The notes: a model not told the origin generated them from the sequence alone. A DNA stretch of 64,000 bases from Cyanophora paradoxa (GCA_004431415.1 QPMI01000557.1:24313-88312), one strand, 5' to 3'. Counted from the stretch's first letter, positions 44,543 to 55,344 are shown. A program made the numbers and translations.

Positions 44543-45931
44543 TTAGAGGTTCACCTTACGAAGACCCGCAGCATCAACAATTAGTACAGTGTGAAGGAGA
44601 GCTCGAACCTGGACGTAAATCTTGTTGTTTGCATCGTATGCAGCAGGGTTCATGATATTCAGGAAGCAGCTGCTGGAGTTCGTCAGATCTACGAAACCAG
44701 TTTGAGCAGCATTTCGAATCGATTTATCCCCACTAATGCAAAATGGCAATCCAGTCAGCACGTACCTATTCAAAGGTGCATCTAGATTGGAGCACTTGAA
44801 GACATCAGCGATGAGTTCGGCACCTTGCAGGAGAGGAACGGGCTCATTTGAATAAAGTCTCTGGCCATTCAATTCGCAGGAAATAGTAATATCGCGAGCA
44901 TTAGCCTCGGTTTTGAGGACACTGTGTTTTCCATCAGTTTGGTTCATGTTTGGCTGCTTGCGAATGCTAACGAACAGGCCGTAGCAAAGTCCACTGATTT
45001 GAGACAGATTAATCCGGGTGGGCGCTCCCGCACCAGCATAAGTAATTGAATCAGCATCAACCCAGCCGACATCGGTAGCGGGAATTGCGATTCCAGACGT
45101 TTTGACTTTCTCAATCACCTGGGCAAAAGTGGCCTCATCAACGTTGATACAATGAGCAATAATCTTTGGATTAGAAAGCTCCGGATTGGCAGGGGTGACA
45201 CTGAGAACATTGGGAGTTATATTCTGGCCGATGTTTGCAGGGGAAGCAGCAGCGGCTCCAACACTACCAAGGCCATCTTCTTTAGTGGCATCACCGCCGA
45301 TGGCATATTCTGTTACAAACCTACCACCATAGCTGGTTTCAACAAAGCCCTGGGCACGATCACGGAACCAAACCTCGACAGACACCTCGCCAGAAAGAGC
45401 ACCAATTGGGAGCACAGAACCCTCCCAGGGACATGGGATTTTTACACTGAAAATACCTCCAGTGCGATTGCTCCCCTGAGGTGGCGTTCCATGGAGCCAG
45501 CCACCAGAGCGGTATTTCTTTTTGAGCTGTGCATCATCATTGAAAATCAGAGCGCTGTGAACAAGCCAGTCCTCGGGGACAATGTAGCTGTAGGAAGCAT
45601 ATTTGATTTCAATTCGCTTTACAAGAGCACCAACAGACCGCAGATAACCAGTGCGAACCAGGTCAGTGTCACCAGTAAAAGCGGTCAACTCGGGCAGGGT
45701 AAACTGGAGTTCGAGCCCCTGAAGGAAGTTGTATCTGGGAAGGAAGTAGGTGACTCGTTTACCGAAGCAGTCTCCATAGTCATTGCTTGGGTTGACAACA
45801 ACACGAACAGGCTTGGTTTGGCTCGTTAGACCCAACATAAGCTCATTGTTCATAAAGAAGTCCTTCGCTTCCTGCGGAGTTGTCAGGAGCTCTTTGAGGC
45901 CGAGCCGCTGCAAATTTTGAGTGACATCCAT
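44543..45931 (-). CDS. Major capsid protein (double jelly-roll type)
   Basis: 462 residues from the ATG at 45931 (MDVTQNLQRLGLKELLTTPQ). Features in keeping with a Polinton/PLV hexon are its length, beta-rich composition, FLPRYNFLQGLELQFTLPEL (first jelly-roll strand region), IKYASYSYIVPEDWLVHSAL, the landmark IPCPWEGSVLPIGALSGEVS (Pro-x-Pro-Trp ... Pro-Leu/Ile), and VEVWFRDRAQGFV. The second half has ITISCELNGQRLYSNEPVP and a C-terminal strand VQVRALLHTVLIVDAAG. It lies next to the packaging ATPase and minor capsid genes. Assignment rests on motifs and context, not on a structure search. Confidence 0.85.
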   Translation of the reverse strand: MDVTQNLQRLGLKELLTTPQEAKDFFMNNELMLGLTSQTKPVRVVVNPSNDYGDCFGKRVTYFLPRYNFLQGLELQFTLPELTAFTGDTDLVRTGYLRSVGALVKRIEIKYASYSYIVPEDWLVHSALIFNDDAQLKKKYRSGGWLHGTPPQGSNRTGGIFSVKIPCPWEGSVLPIGALSGEVSVEVWFRDRAQGFVETSYGGRFVTEYAIGGDATKEDGLGSVGAAAASPANIGQNITPNVLSVTPANPELSNPKIIAHCINVDEATFAQVIEKVKTSGIAIPATDVGWVDADSITYAGAGAPTRINLSQISGLCYGLFVSIRKQPNMNQTDGKHSVLKTEANARDITISCELNGQRLYSNEPVPLLQGAELIADVFKCSNLDAPLNRYVLTGLPFCISGDKSIRNAAQTGFVDLTNSSSCFLNIMNPAAYDANNKIYVQVRALLHTVLIVDAAGLRKVNL

Positions 45932-45976
45932 CGAATTATATAATTGCTGTGAAAGAAAATAATTCTGCCGCTTAGC

Positions 45977-46933
45977 TCAGTTTGACGAATTGATCCAAGG
46001 ATATGTCTTCGATCTTTTCTGTAGCTGAAGTTTTGCAAGTTCGTAAACAACATCACCATTGGGTTCGTCAGGACCATAACGAATTTCGAGAATAAATGAC
46101 ACAGGAGCTCCATTTAAATCAGCGATTCGCTGCATAAAATCGTATATCTCAATAGTCACAGAGTACAGGTCCAGCTTTGAATAAACATACTTATACAAAG
46201 GAGTTGCTTCAGTTGAATCATAGTAGGCTGTTTCGCCTGGACGGAGGGCGCTGGGAATGCTGAGCTTTGAGAAAAAGCCAGGAATTGAAGTATTGGGCAT
46301 ACTGACAAGGTCACCAATTTCAGGAATGCGAAGTAGCACATGATCATCGGGAGTGACATCAGGCTCATAAGCGCCTGCTATATATTCAGTATTTATAGAT
46401 AATGTCTTTGACCGAATCGGTAGAATTGATCGCAAGCCTAGCAGCTTTGCAGTTCGCTGAGCCCTAGCAACAGCCTGGTAGTTTCTGATTTCCCGCCCAC
46501 CCAGGTTCGGTGCCAACATCAGAGCAATAAAGAACTCGAAGCTAGCTGTGAACCCTATTGATTTAACTGCTGAATTATACGTGCACGTGATACCAGTCCC
46601 CGTCAACCTTTCGTTTATCTTTGTCACAAGCGAGGTGACGTCGTAATTTCCAGATGGAATTGTAATGTTATTCCAGGCTCCAAAACCTGGCTGAGGTGGG
46701 TCGGGTCCCTCATTTGCAGGATCATATTTGCACCAATATATATACGTGTCAAACACTAAATCCTCTGCTGGATCGAGTGCATCAACTGTGCTCATTGTGT
46801 TGGGGATCTCAGCTGATACCAAGCGCACAGCTTTTACATCCTGATAAACTTTAGGCAGTCTTACTTTAAATTTTGAGGTGGATGTCAGCTCATCCGCTTG
46901 GTGGCTTGCAATGCAGACGTAGTCCGTCGGCAT
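45977..46933 (-). CDS. Minor capsid-like protein A (jelly-roll type, penton candidate)
   Basis: The frame is open to an ATG at 46978, but the internal ATG at 46933 (MPTDYVCIASHQADELTSTS) avoids overlap with the divergent gene and looks better; about 318 residues. It has the recurring layout of virion proteins next to DJR capsids: FKVRLPKVYQDVKAVRLVSA then EIPNT, an ITIPSGNYDVTSLVTKINER segment, AKLLGLRSI, and a long C-terminal beta part ending in SFILEIRYGPDEP. Such proteins are pentons or minor capsid proteins in Polintons. Its N-terminal half is similar in pattern to the divergent gene at 46961. Confidence 0.7.
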   Translation of the reverse strand: MPTDYVCIASHQADELTSTSKFKVRLPKVYQDVKAVRLVSAEIPNTMSTVDALDPAEDLVFDTYIYWCKYDPANEGPDPPQPGFGAWNNITIPSGNYDVTSLVTKINERLTGTGITCTYNSAVKSIGFTASFEFFIALMLAPNLGGREIRNYQAVARAQRTAKLLGLRSILPIRSKTLSINTEYIAGAYEPDVTPDDHVLLRIPEIGDLVSMPNTSIPGFFSKLSIPSALRPGETAYYDSTEATPLYKYVYSKLDLYSVTIEIYDFMQRIADLNGAPVSFILEIRYGPDEPNGDVVYELAKLQLQKRSKTYPWINSSN

Positions 46934-46960
46934 CTTTTTTATATCAGTTAGAGAATAAAA

Positions 46961-47878
46961 ATGGTCGAAGACAAGCATCGACGCTGCGTCAGGCTCAGCT
47001 TTGACAGTAGAGACAGAAGGCCAATCGATTCAGAGGCAAACTTTGTGCTAGAAATAAATGAACCTATAATCAATCCAGTTGCTGTTCGACTTACCCAGTG
47101 TGAGTTCGCAAACAGCCTTTACACGAGCATTAGAGATGAGTATCTTTCGATCACCTTCCCCAACATTTGGACGGAAAATCTGGCAGTTTTTGAGCCTGGT
47201 ATAATTACTACTGCAAATATGGGCGAAACAGATCTTTACAACTTTGGCCTATCGTTTAAGTTTGAACTGGGGGGAATCGTAATAGCATATTTCAAATTGT
47301 TTCGGGACCCAGAGACACTGAAGATGTCTGCCTATTGCAACCGTTCCTGCACAGTAACCTGCCAGTTCAAAGCTCTATCGAATCTGCTAGGGCTGAACCG
47401 AAATGAGCCCCTCCAGCTGTCTCCTATCGTGTTTGAAGGAGGACAAAGATCAGTAACTGCAGCTGAGCGATATCTCGAGGTTGCTGGCATTCCAGTAACA
47501 CCTTCACACCCTGAATATGGCGTGGATTTCACCGAAAGAATGCGGAGTGAGCCACTTGGTTATGCTGTCGAATTTCCAAAGATAATTGACATGAACAGCG
47601 ACCAGTATCTATTCCTAGTCTGTGAAGAGCTTCGACCATTTGCTTCAAAGCTTCGCCGTGGGGCCAAAACAATGTGCAACTACGGGCTTGCTCGAATTCA
47701 AATGAGTCAGGACGTTGGCAAATTCGTTTATATAAATCAGGATCATCAAAGCGAATGGATCCCCATCGAAGAGCGTCTTGTGCTGACTTCCTTGCGACTG
47801 CGCATTGTAGACAGAGATGGTGATGATGTATTACTGAATGGATTGCCATGGTCTGGGGAGCTCCAGTTCATCACTTAG
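46961..47878 (+). CDS. Minor capsid-like protein B
   Basis: 305 residues from the ATG at 46961, preceded by AATAAAA. It opens CVRLSFDSRDRRPIDSEANF then VLEI, followed by NPVAVRLTQCEFANSLY, the same S-x-x-R...F-x-(V/L)...V-x-(L/V)-x-x-(A/C)-E pattern as the neighbour on the other strand. LSNLLGLNRNEPLQL corresponds to that protein's LGLRS region. The C terminus is beta-rich (LTSLRLRIVDRDGDDV; NGLPWSGELQFIT). It is probably a second virion jelly-roll protein, and the two may build vertex and minor positions. The family name is inference. Confidence 0.65.
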   Translation: MVEDKHRRCVRLSFDSRDRRPIDSEANFVLEINEPIINPVAVRLTQCEFANSLYTSIRDEYLSITFPNIWTENLAVFEPGIITTANMGETDLYNFGLSFKFELGGIVIAYFKLFRDPETLKMSAYCNRSCTVTCQFKALSNLLGLNRNEPLQLSPIVFEGGQRSVTAAERYLEVAGIPVTPSHPEYGVDFTERMRSEPLGYAVEFPKIIDMNSDQYLFLVCEELRPFASKLRRGAKTMCNYGLARIQMSQDVGKFVYINQDHQSEWIPIEERLVLTSLRLRIVDRDGDDVLLNGLPWSGELQFIT

Positions 47879-48008
47879 GGAAAGTCGCCAGAGTTGCAGA
47901 CAAGCAGCGACCGCTGCGCCAAACTGATTTGAAAAGTCGCAGACAAGCCGCTCGCTCGGCTGCGCCTGGGTTGCGCCCCGTTTTATTTCTTGGCACAATA
48001 TATAAAAA
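47879..48008. promoter_or_regulatory. Intergenic hairpin repeats and TATA-like element
   Basis: Two copies of GCAGACAAGC (47896-47905, 47939-47948), each followed by a short GC hairpin and GCTGCGCC. A third lies at 48112. An AATATATAAAAAATG context at 47997-48011 looks like a TATA box joined to a start codon. The hairpins sit after the stop of the gene ending at 47878, as 3'-end signals would. Confidence 0.5.
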
Positions 48009-48149
48009 ATGTCGCAGTTGATGCCCATAGCTCAGATTGAAAAGTACTTACCGTTGATGCGGGACAAAAAAGTATCACTTGTTGCGATTGGAGATAAGCC
48101 AAGCACAGTCGGCAGACAAGCTGCCTCGGCTGCGCCCAAACAAACCTAG
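48009..48149 (+). CDS. Possible 46-residue small ORF
   Basis: The ATG at 48009 directly follows TATATAAAAA, the same context as the fibre gene start at 49871. The frame gives 46 residues (begins MSQLMPIAQIEKYLPLMRDK) and ends at TAG 48147-48149, overlapping the phospholipase stop on the other strand by three bases. It runs through a hairpin repeat, which argues against strong protein constraint. No family recognised. Confidence 0.3.
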   Translation: MSQLMPIAQIEKYLPLMRDKKVSLVAIGDKPSTVGRQAASAAPKQT

Positions 48150-49846
48150 GTTTTCTGCAAGCTTACCGCCGATTTGGTCCTGACGGAATCAAAAAGGAGC
48201 TCGCAACCAGAAACACAACTTGGTATCAGCGAAGAGAGAATTACATTAAGAGGCGACTGGGAGGGCGTAATGGAGCACCATTTTGGGAGAAAGATAAATC
48301 TGGCAGAACTATTCCAACACGTCTTGGACTCTCTCTGATTTCCTGGGCATTCATGCCGCCGCCTAATTAATGTAACGTCCCGGAAATCAAGCCGGAATGC
48401 ATTCACATTTATAAATTCGTTTGTTATAATTTGCACATAGTTATATACCTGTGGGGTGAACAAATGCGAGTCACTATGCATTAGATCGAAGCCTGCCATT
48501 GTTGGGTTCGCAGCAAGCACATTTGCTAGGACCGTATTTTCAAAAAGCCTCCCATCTTGGACATATCCTAAGTTGGTCAGAATGCTGAAATTAAATAGGA
48601 CTCCGGCAGCAAATGCTGGCCCATACATAATGATTTGATGTAGCTCAAAAGGCTTGGGAAACTCGACTTTAATCCAGGGATTAGGTAAAGTGCCCCCTTG
48701 GAACCCTGTTGAGTTGGGTCGCACATGAGAAGGTGGGTGCAATTCCTCAAAGTCGTTGCTTGTAATGTTTGCATCTGGAATTATAAACCAGTTGACATCA
48801 AATGGCGGCTCAACTGTTAAAGAAGACGATATGATTAGTCTCTCATCGTTCAGTAGGTCATAGTTCGCCAGTAGAAAGCTGCAGAGTGCATTTATTTTAG
48901 CATTTATTTCGATTTGTTTCAGCCATAAATCTGTCGTGGAAATCAAATAAGAAATATTCGATGGGGAGGCATCGTCAAGCTTGCTCATGACTGCAGCTGG
49001 TAGCGGAACACTTAAACGCCAGTATCTTGTTAGATTCCTATCCGCATCAACTGGAAGCAGTTCCTGCATTTGAAAGTGCGATTCCAGCTCGCTACCAGCC
49101 ATTAGCATAGAAATGATTGGGCTGCCTGAGAGGGATAGGATCCAGCCCAGTGCGCCCCAGCCTGACGTCTCCGAATTCGAAAAGCCTGCAGTCAATTGCT
49201 CACTGGCTTGGACTTCACCACAGCTAATGCTCACAAGAACAATTGGATCTTCTGCATCGTAAATTTTACTGGCGTGGCTGAGTGCAGCAACTGAGGGATT
49301 ATTCAAACAGGCAATTGCCCCGTCAACAAGGTTTTTGTCCCCTAGAACCTTCGGTGGAAAGAATGTAGGCGCTGCAGAAGATGCTCTCACTGCATCACGA
49401 ATCAGCGTGCTTGAATATGGCCCATCCTTCGTAAAAACTACGGGCTGCATCCGAACTGTATCAAACGCTGTTATTAATACATCTTTTGTCGATTCTGCAA
49501 TTGTGTAGTCCTGGGCAACGTCTGTGAGCACCGACTCCAGAGGGTTTGCATCATAGCGGCTGCCTGAGAGCAAGCTTGTCAGTGATCTTGGATTTGCAAA
49601 TATTGTTGGCAGGTTCGTTTGATATAGACTCAAGATATCACCTGCAGAATATCGGTAAGCAAGAACAGAGCCTGGAGCTGATGGGATCGCCAATCCGGCC
49701 GCTATTATTGCCCCTGTTGAGGTGCCTGCAAAGAAATCAAACAGCTGTGGTATTGCTTTCCCAGTAATCGCCTCAATCCGTTGTAGAATTCGGGCTATGA
49801 CTATTCCACGAGCACCTCCACCTGATAGTGAGAGAATGACCTTCAT
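48146..49846 (-). CDS. Patatin-like phospholipase with discoidin-like C-terminal domain
   Basis: 566 residues from the ATG at 49846 (MKVILSLSGGGARG). The patatin domain has the oxyanion-hole SGGGARG, the nucleophile elbow GTSTG (DFFAGTSTGAIIAAGLAIP) and the catalytic Asp in LVDGAIACLNN; a Ser-Asp dyad lipid acyl hydrolase. The C-terminal part (from about 48740 downwards) includes LPNPWIKVEFPKPFELHQII and later AFRLDFRDVTLIRR, which read like an F5/8-type (discoidin) galactose-binding fold. That would give a lipase joined to a carbohydrate- or lipid-binding module. Its ATG is 24 bases from the fibre ATG on the other strand, with TATATAA between them. It could act in membrane breach at entry or exit; that is inference. 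Confidence 0.85.
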   Translation of the reverse strand: MKVILSLSGGGARGIVIARILQRIEAITGKAIPQLFDFFAGTSTGAIIAAGLAIPSAPGSVLAYRYSAGDILSLYQTNLPTIFANPRSLTSLLSGSRYDANPLESVLTDVAQDYTIAESTKDVLITAFDTVRMQPVVFTKDGPYSSTLIRDAVRASSAAPTFFPPKVLGDKNLVDGAIACLNNPSVAALSHASKIYDAEDPIVLVSISCGEVQASEQLTAGFSNSETSGWGALGWILSLSGSPIISMLMAGSELESHFQMQELLPVDADRNLTRYWRLSVPLPAAVMSKLDDASPSNISYLISTTDLWLKQIEINAKINALCSFLLANYDLLNDERLIISSSLTVEPPFDVNWFIIPDANITSNDFEELHPPSHVRPNSTGFQGGTLPNPWIKVEFPKPFELHQIIMYGPAFAAGVLFNFSILTNLGYVQDGRLFENTVLANVLAANPTMAGFDLMHSDSHLFTPQVYNYVQIITNEFINVNAFRLDFRDVTLIRRRHECPGNQRESKTCWNSSARFIFLPKWCSITPSQSPLNVILSSLIPSCVSGCELLFDSVRTKSAVSLQKT

Positions 49847-49870
49847 TTTTAAAAGGGGGCTTATATAAAA
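49847..49870. promoter_or_regulatory. 24-bp divergent spacer with TATATAA
   Basis: The spacer between the divergent phospholipase and fibre starts holds TTATATAAAA, with TATATAA at 49862-49868 ending two bases before the fibre ATG at 49871. This leaves almost no 5' leader, so the AT block may be a viral promoter or the very start of the transcript. Confidence 0.45.
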
Positions 49871-52800
49871 ATGTCCTACATCTTGAAGAAGCCAGTGCCA
49901 CTTCGTAGATCTCCAGATTTCGTTGATGATCGACTCATAAATATTCGCGTATTTGGAAGCATCTTGGCAGACTTCAATGCTGATCGTGACATCCACAGGA
50001 CCGAGTTTAGTCGACCAGCTGCATTAATTCTGCGGAACTCCCACGTTGGTGCCCCAGATATTGCACAGAGATTCTGTCTTGGTCCCACTGAGAACTTTGT
50101 TGCTGAAATTATTGGGTCCAGGGCGTTGCCACGACACCTGCGAATTGCCTCCTCAGGCACAGTCTCCAAGTATGATTCTGGTAGATTGATATTTAGGCTC
50201 CAAAATGATAGAGGGGTCCATACATCAGCTCTACGTCTAATTGATGAATCAAATGATGTCGCAAACAAAACTGCGGCTCAAATCACTGGGCGAATTCTCC
50301 TTGGCGAAGATGCTGCAATATCAGTGCTTGCATCACAAATTCAGCCGTTCCCCTGGGACTTACTTTTTACAGCTGCACGAGAAGCAAATCTTCTTTTCGG
50401 GTTTGATGTAAATCAAATCGATACCGAGCCAGCCACCAGGTTCGATATTCCTGGATGCACCTTCGGCTCTATCTTGATTGAGGCTGACAGGCACCTGCTC
50501 CCGGCATTGCATGATAGATATGACCTAGGGCTTCGCACCAGGCAGTGGAGAAATATTCATGGAACTAATATTTATCAGGATGGTAAGAAGGTTAGCACCG
50601 AAGAGCAGGTTATCAACATTTTCAACTACTACTTCGGACCTATTGTCCCTATACCACCTCTTCCAGGGTTACCAAAGCCGCCAATCCCGGATGGACCTGG
50701 TCGAGAGCGAGTTGCTGATGAGACAGTTCCTTTCGGTCAACATATTGTCAGTTGGGAGCAAGTTCGCAATAAACCTATCTTCGAACCGAAAAAACAAATA
50801 GATGAACAGTATTTACCTCCTGAAATCGATATATTAGAGCTTGATGATTACCAATTTGTCCAGATGAGGAAGAGTTTTTACCTGACGGTTTCGACCCGCA
50901 AGAGTATGAGTATGATCAATACGACCCAAATGAGGAAGAGTATTTACCCGATGGTTTAGATCCACAAGAGTATGAGTATGAACAGAATTATGAACCCCAT
51001 GAGGAATATTTAGCAGATGGTCTCGAACCACCAGTTGTGGATTATGAGCAACCTTATGAACCCCATGAGGAGTTTTTACCAGATGGTTTACAACCGGAGC
51101 TTTTTGAGTTCTTTCCAGATTGGGAACAGATCAACAACAAACCAGCGAGATATCCACCAGAGGATCACAACCATGATTGGGATGAGATCTTGGGTAAACC
51201 TGAGAAATATCCACCTGAAGATCACAGGCATGATTGGGGCGATATCGATGGAATTCCACCTGAGTTTCCGCCAGAAGACCATTTACATATTTGGAGCGAA
51301 ATACGAGAGCAGCCCACTTTTGCATCAGCAGGAAATGTATTATTAGGAGATATTAACAATGGTGTGAGTCTCTACCAAAATATAAACACACCAGAAAGAT
51401 TACAATTAAACGATTATTATGTGAATCGTCAGGGAATCGATGCAGGCACCACAATGGACGGTGAATTGTATATTAGACCACCCACAAGGGATGTAATATT
51501 ACCACTTGGTGGTGGAATTGAAATTAAAAATACAAAACCAGGAATCTACTTAACAAACTACTACCCCGATGATGTCCCGATGACAGCAGGATTTATTTCT
51601 CTACCATCTGATCCAGCAAACTATGATAACAAAGATGCAACAATACAAATTAATGTGACTAATGTAAGCGATTTAGACGGATCAAGACCAAAATTAATAT
51701 TTAGCCGTGAGCAACTCGCAGCAGAAACACTTTTAGGAGATCGCGATGATTATAAACAATGTGAGGTAGCATGGATTAAAACAAATTATAATGGTGGAGT
51801 TCCTGAGGGTCTTTTAGAAATCAATCAGAGAGCCTCAGCGAAAAACATTCATAACGAAAATATTTCAAGAGTCGTAACAGAAGATTATTTTAGATGGGAT
51901 AATATCCCTGACGCACCCGAAAAATTCCCACCCTCAGACCATGAACATGTTAAAGCAGATATTACGGATTTTGCACATACTCATGTCAAAGCCGATATTA
52001 CGGATTTTGACCATACTCACACAAAAGCGCAAATCACAGATTTTGCCCACACTCACACAAAAGATCAAATAACAGACTTTGCCCATACTCATCTAAAAGC
52101 AGATATTACAGACTTTGCACATGCTCACACAAAAGCAGATATCACAGATTTTGCACACACCCACCTTAAAGCAGATATTACAGACTTTGCACATACTCAC
52201 CTAAAAGCAGATATTACAGATTTTGCACATACCCACACAAAAGTGGATATCTCAGATTTTGCACATAGGCACAATTGGGACGAAATAGACGAACAGCCAG
52301 TTTTTGCACAATTGAATGCAATCGGAAACGTTTTTAATGGAGTCACTCTTTACCAATCAAGTAATACACCTGAAAGATTGTATTTGAATGATCATTATGT
52401 TAGTCTCAATGGTTCATTTACAGGTGAAACAGGCACACCGATGGTGGGAACTCTTGCAGTAAGATTACCCAGGGATCCAATCGTAAATGGAGTTTATGAT
52501 GGTGATTTTAATGTAGGAGTAAATGATACTTTCCCCAGTATCTATGTTACGAATTATCACCCAGGTGAAACAGGACAAGTAGCCGATTTTTCAGCAGCTA
52601 TTCAAATAAACGTTACAGATCAAAGCGCATATGATGGAGCAAGACCTAAGATAGTTTTCACAAGGGAGAAAGTTGTAAACTACCTTCCTGTTGTGGGACA
52701 ACCCACAGACGATCACGGAAAATGTGAGATGGCATGGATTAAAACGACAACAGGTGGCGCCTTAGAAGTCAATCAGAGAATGGCGGCGAAAAACTTACAC

Positions 52801-55344
52801 AATACAACCCTTTCCGGTGTTGTTACAGATGATTACCTTACCAATAAAGGATATCTTACGACCGCGGATTTAAGCAGTTATGCAACCGATGCAGAATTAG
52901 CGGCGGCACTTGCGAATTATCTACCTCTCACAGGTGGAACTGTAACAGGAACTGTGAATGCTACCACTTTACAAATTGGTGGAACCACAATACCAAAAGG
53001 TTACGATTTTGACCAATTAGATGTGGTTTCGACAGATAGAAGCGCAAATAATTGGACTGTCAATTGGAGTCCGAGAACCGGACAAACAGGATGTTATACA
53101 ACACCACAAAATGATGAAGATTGTAGCGCTTGTTTTATGCGTTGGACAGTTCCAGAAGGTATGAAATCGTTTTACATCCAGCACATGCCGTGGTATAATT
53201 GTAGATACTTTGATATTTACGGGCAAACTGTGAATGGATATCAACATTTCTTAAAACGTATAAATGCATATCAGGAAATCCAGGCAGTCAATCAAGATGG
53301 AACACACAATACTGTTTTGTTTGCCTCAATCAACTGTGAGTTTTACACAAAGATATATATTCAAGGTCGAAAAGGTCGCATTCATCTTACGGGGGTTTTC
53401 GGTTGGAGTAGACAGAGAGCAACCGACAATGAATTGGGCATGATCTCTTGGGATAATATATTTAGCAAACCGTCATTTTATTCAGCCGCAGACCTCCCAG
53501 CAACAGCAAAATGGACAGTGGACAATTGGTTAAAATCAACAGACAATATAGAAAGATTTTGGTTTGGAAATGGTAATACGACATATATTCGTGGTTATGG
53601 AAACTCTGATAATGTTTGTGTGGAGTTTCGCAATGGCTCCGATTTAGCATTATTAAAATCATATAATAATGGTAATTTATGGGTAGGAGGAACTTTAAAT
53701 GTTACTACAAGTGTAAGCGCACCATCAATTACAGGAACTACTATAAATGCAACAACCATTGATGTTGCAACATTAAAAAGAAATGGTTATGACGTTCCGA
53801 AATTCTACGCTTTTGATGACACAGTAGCAGGTGGTGCTTATCATTCATCGGGCGGAACTTGGTCGGTTGGGTATGGAACAGCTTGGGATCCAGGATATAA
53901 TTATGGTAGTCATGTGTATAATAGTGAAAGTCAAGATGAAGTGTCTACAACAACTTGGATTCAGTATACAATTCCCACCGCATTAGTGAATGGAACAGCA
54001 TACCTTACACATTTACCATGGTTTAATTGCCGTTACTTTGAGATTTGGGGAGTCCGTAGTAATGGGGCAATAGTATTTATTACAAGAGTAAATAACTATC
54101 AGCCACATGATGGTAACGCAGACGGTCACCACAACGGGTTAAACAATGTCCCAATTTTCCTTGCCGGTCGATTTACTCACCTCCGTATTTATCCCAGAGT
54201 TGGAAGAGTTCACATTATGGGAATTGGTTTTACGCATGATCGAGCTAATAGTAGTTCATATGGTGGTCACACCGGTTTTATTCATTGGAATAATGTTTAC
54301 AGTAAACCTACTATTCCTACATCCTATCTGTCGTTAACAGATGTCACAAATTCAATTGGAAACATTACCAGTTTTGATGTGGTTTCAGGATGGAATAGTG
54401 CAACTGTTTATTTTATAGGATCTTGGGGAACAGGTTGGAAACCTACAACAGACAATCCAGTAGAAGGATTTTATAGCCACATCGAAAATGATACCACAAG
54501 TGGTGACTACATGCAAATGGAAGTTCCCAGTGGAATGCGAACCTGTCATGTCCAGTATTTCTGTTCGACGAATTGTAGATATTTTGATATTGGTGGATAT
54601 CGAAACAATAGATGGAATCACATAATGAGAGTAAATACGTATCAAAATATTTCAAATGTAGCCGATTCAAATTGGCATGATGGGTTAACATGGACATCCT
54701 TCTTTTGTGCGAATTTCTCACATATTCGATTTATTGCAAGAAAGGGAAGATGTCACGTTGGGATGATTGGATGGACAAAAGAAGTAGGAAGAACCTCACC
54801 AGCAAATGGTATGATCAGTTGGGATAACATTTTTAGTAAACCGCTGTCGGCAACTTGGGCTACCGGAGATTGGATAAACTCCGGTGATAATTACCCGAGA
54901 ATGTATTTTGGGACAGGTTCTACTACGTATATTAGAGGACATGCAACAACAGTAGTAGAGTTTCGAAATGCATCCGATGTTCACGTAGCATTTATAAATG
55001 ACGATGGTTACATGTGGGTTAGAAACTATCTCGGACAAGGTAGCGATAGAAGATACAAAACCGATATTAAAAAGATAACCGGCGCTCTTTCAGCAATTGA
55101 AAAATTAGAAGGAGTGAGTTTTAAACGAATCGGAAGTGAAAAAGACGGAACAAGATTAGGTTTAATTGCGCAAGATGTGCAACAGGTAATACCAGAAGTT
55201 GTATGTGCGAGCAATAAAGATGGTTACTTAGCTCTCGAATACACGGGTTTAATTCCAGTTCTCATAGAAGCCGTTAAAGAATTATCTAAGAAATGCAAAG
55301 GTCTACAAGATCAAATAGATCAATGGCGCAGCCAGGCTGCTTAA
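49871..55344 (+). pseudogene. Giant fibre/adhesin gene with S74 chaperone domain, one frameshift
   Basis: Two abutting frames appear to be one gene of about 1,820 residues. 49871-50860 (starts MSYILKKPVPLRRSPDFVDD) carries an N-terminal particle-binding-like part and a Pro-rich stretch. At about 50860 coding shifts by one base into the frame running to 55344; one missing C in the CC before AGATGAGG would explain it. Then come acidic repeats with FLPDG and DPQEYEYEQ, PPEDHxHDW repeats (51150-51300), two ~230-residue modules (SLYQNINTPERLQL; TLYQSSNTPERLYL) separated by about ten HTHxKADITDFA repeats (51945-52265), and three ~150-residue modules each with NCRYFDI. The end is a peptidase S74 intramolecular chaperone, SDRRYKTDI with the Ser...Lys spacing of the self-cleavage dyad. 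Such fibres trimerise and bind hosts in phages. Confidence 0.85.

Noticed and set aside
49847-49996. Upstream extension of the phospholipase to 49996
   Set aside because: It overlaps the divergent fibre start, and the patatin fold normally starts right at the sequence beginning with the ATG at 49846.
53017-55038. Antisense frames within the fibre gene
   Set aside because: Shadows of the strongly supported plus-strand gene; no independent motif.
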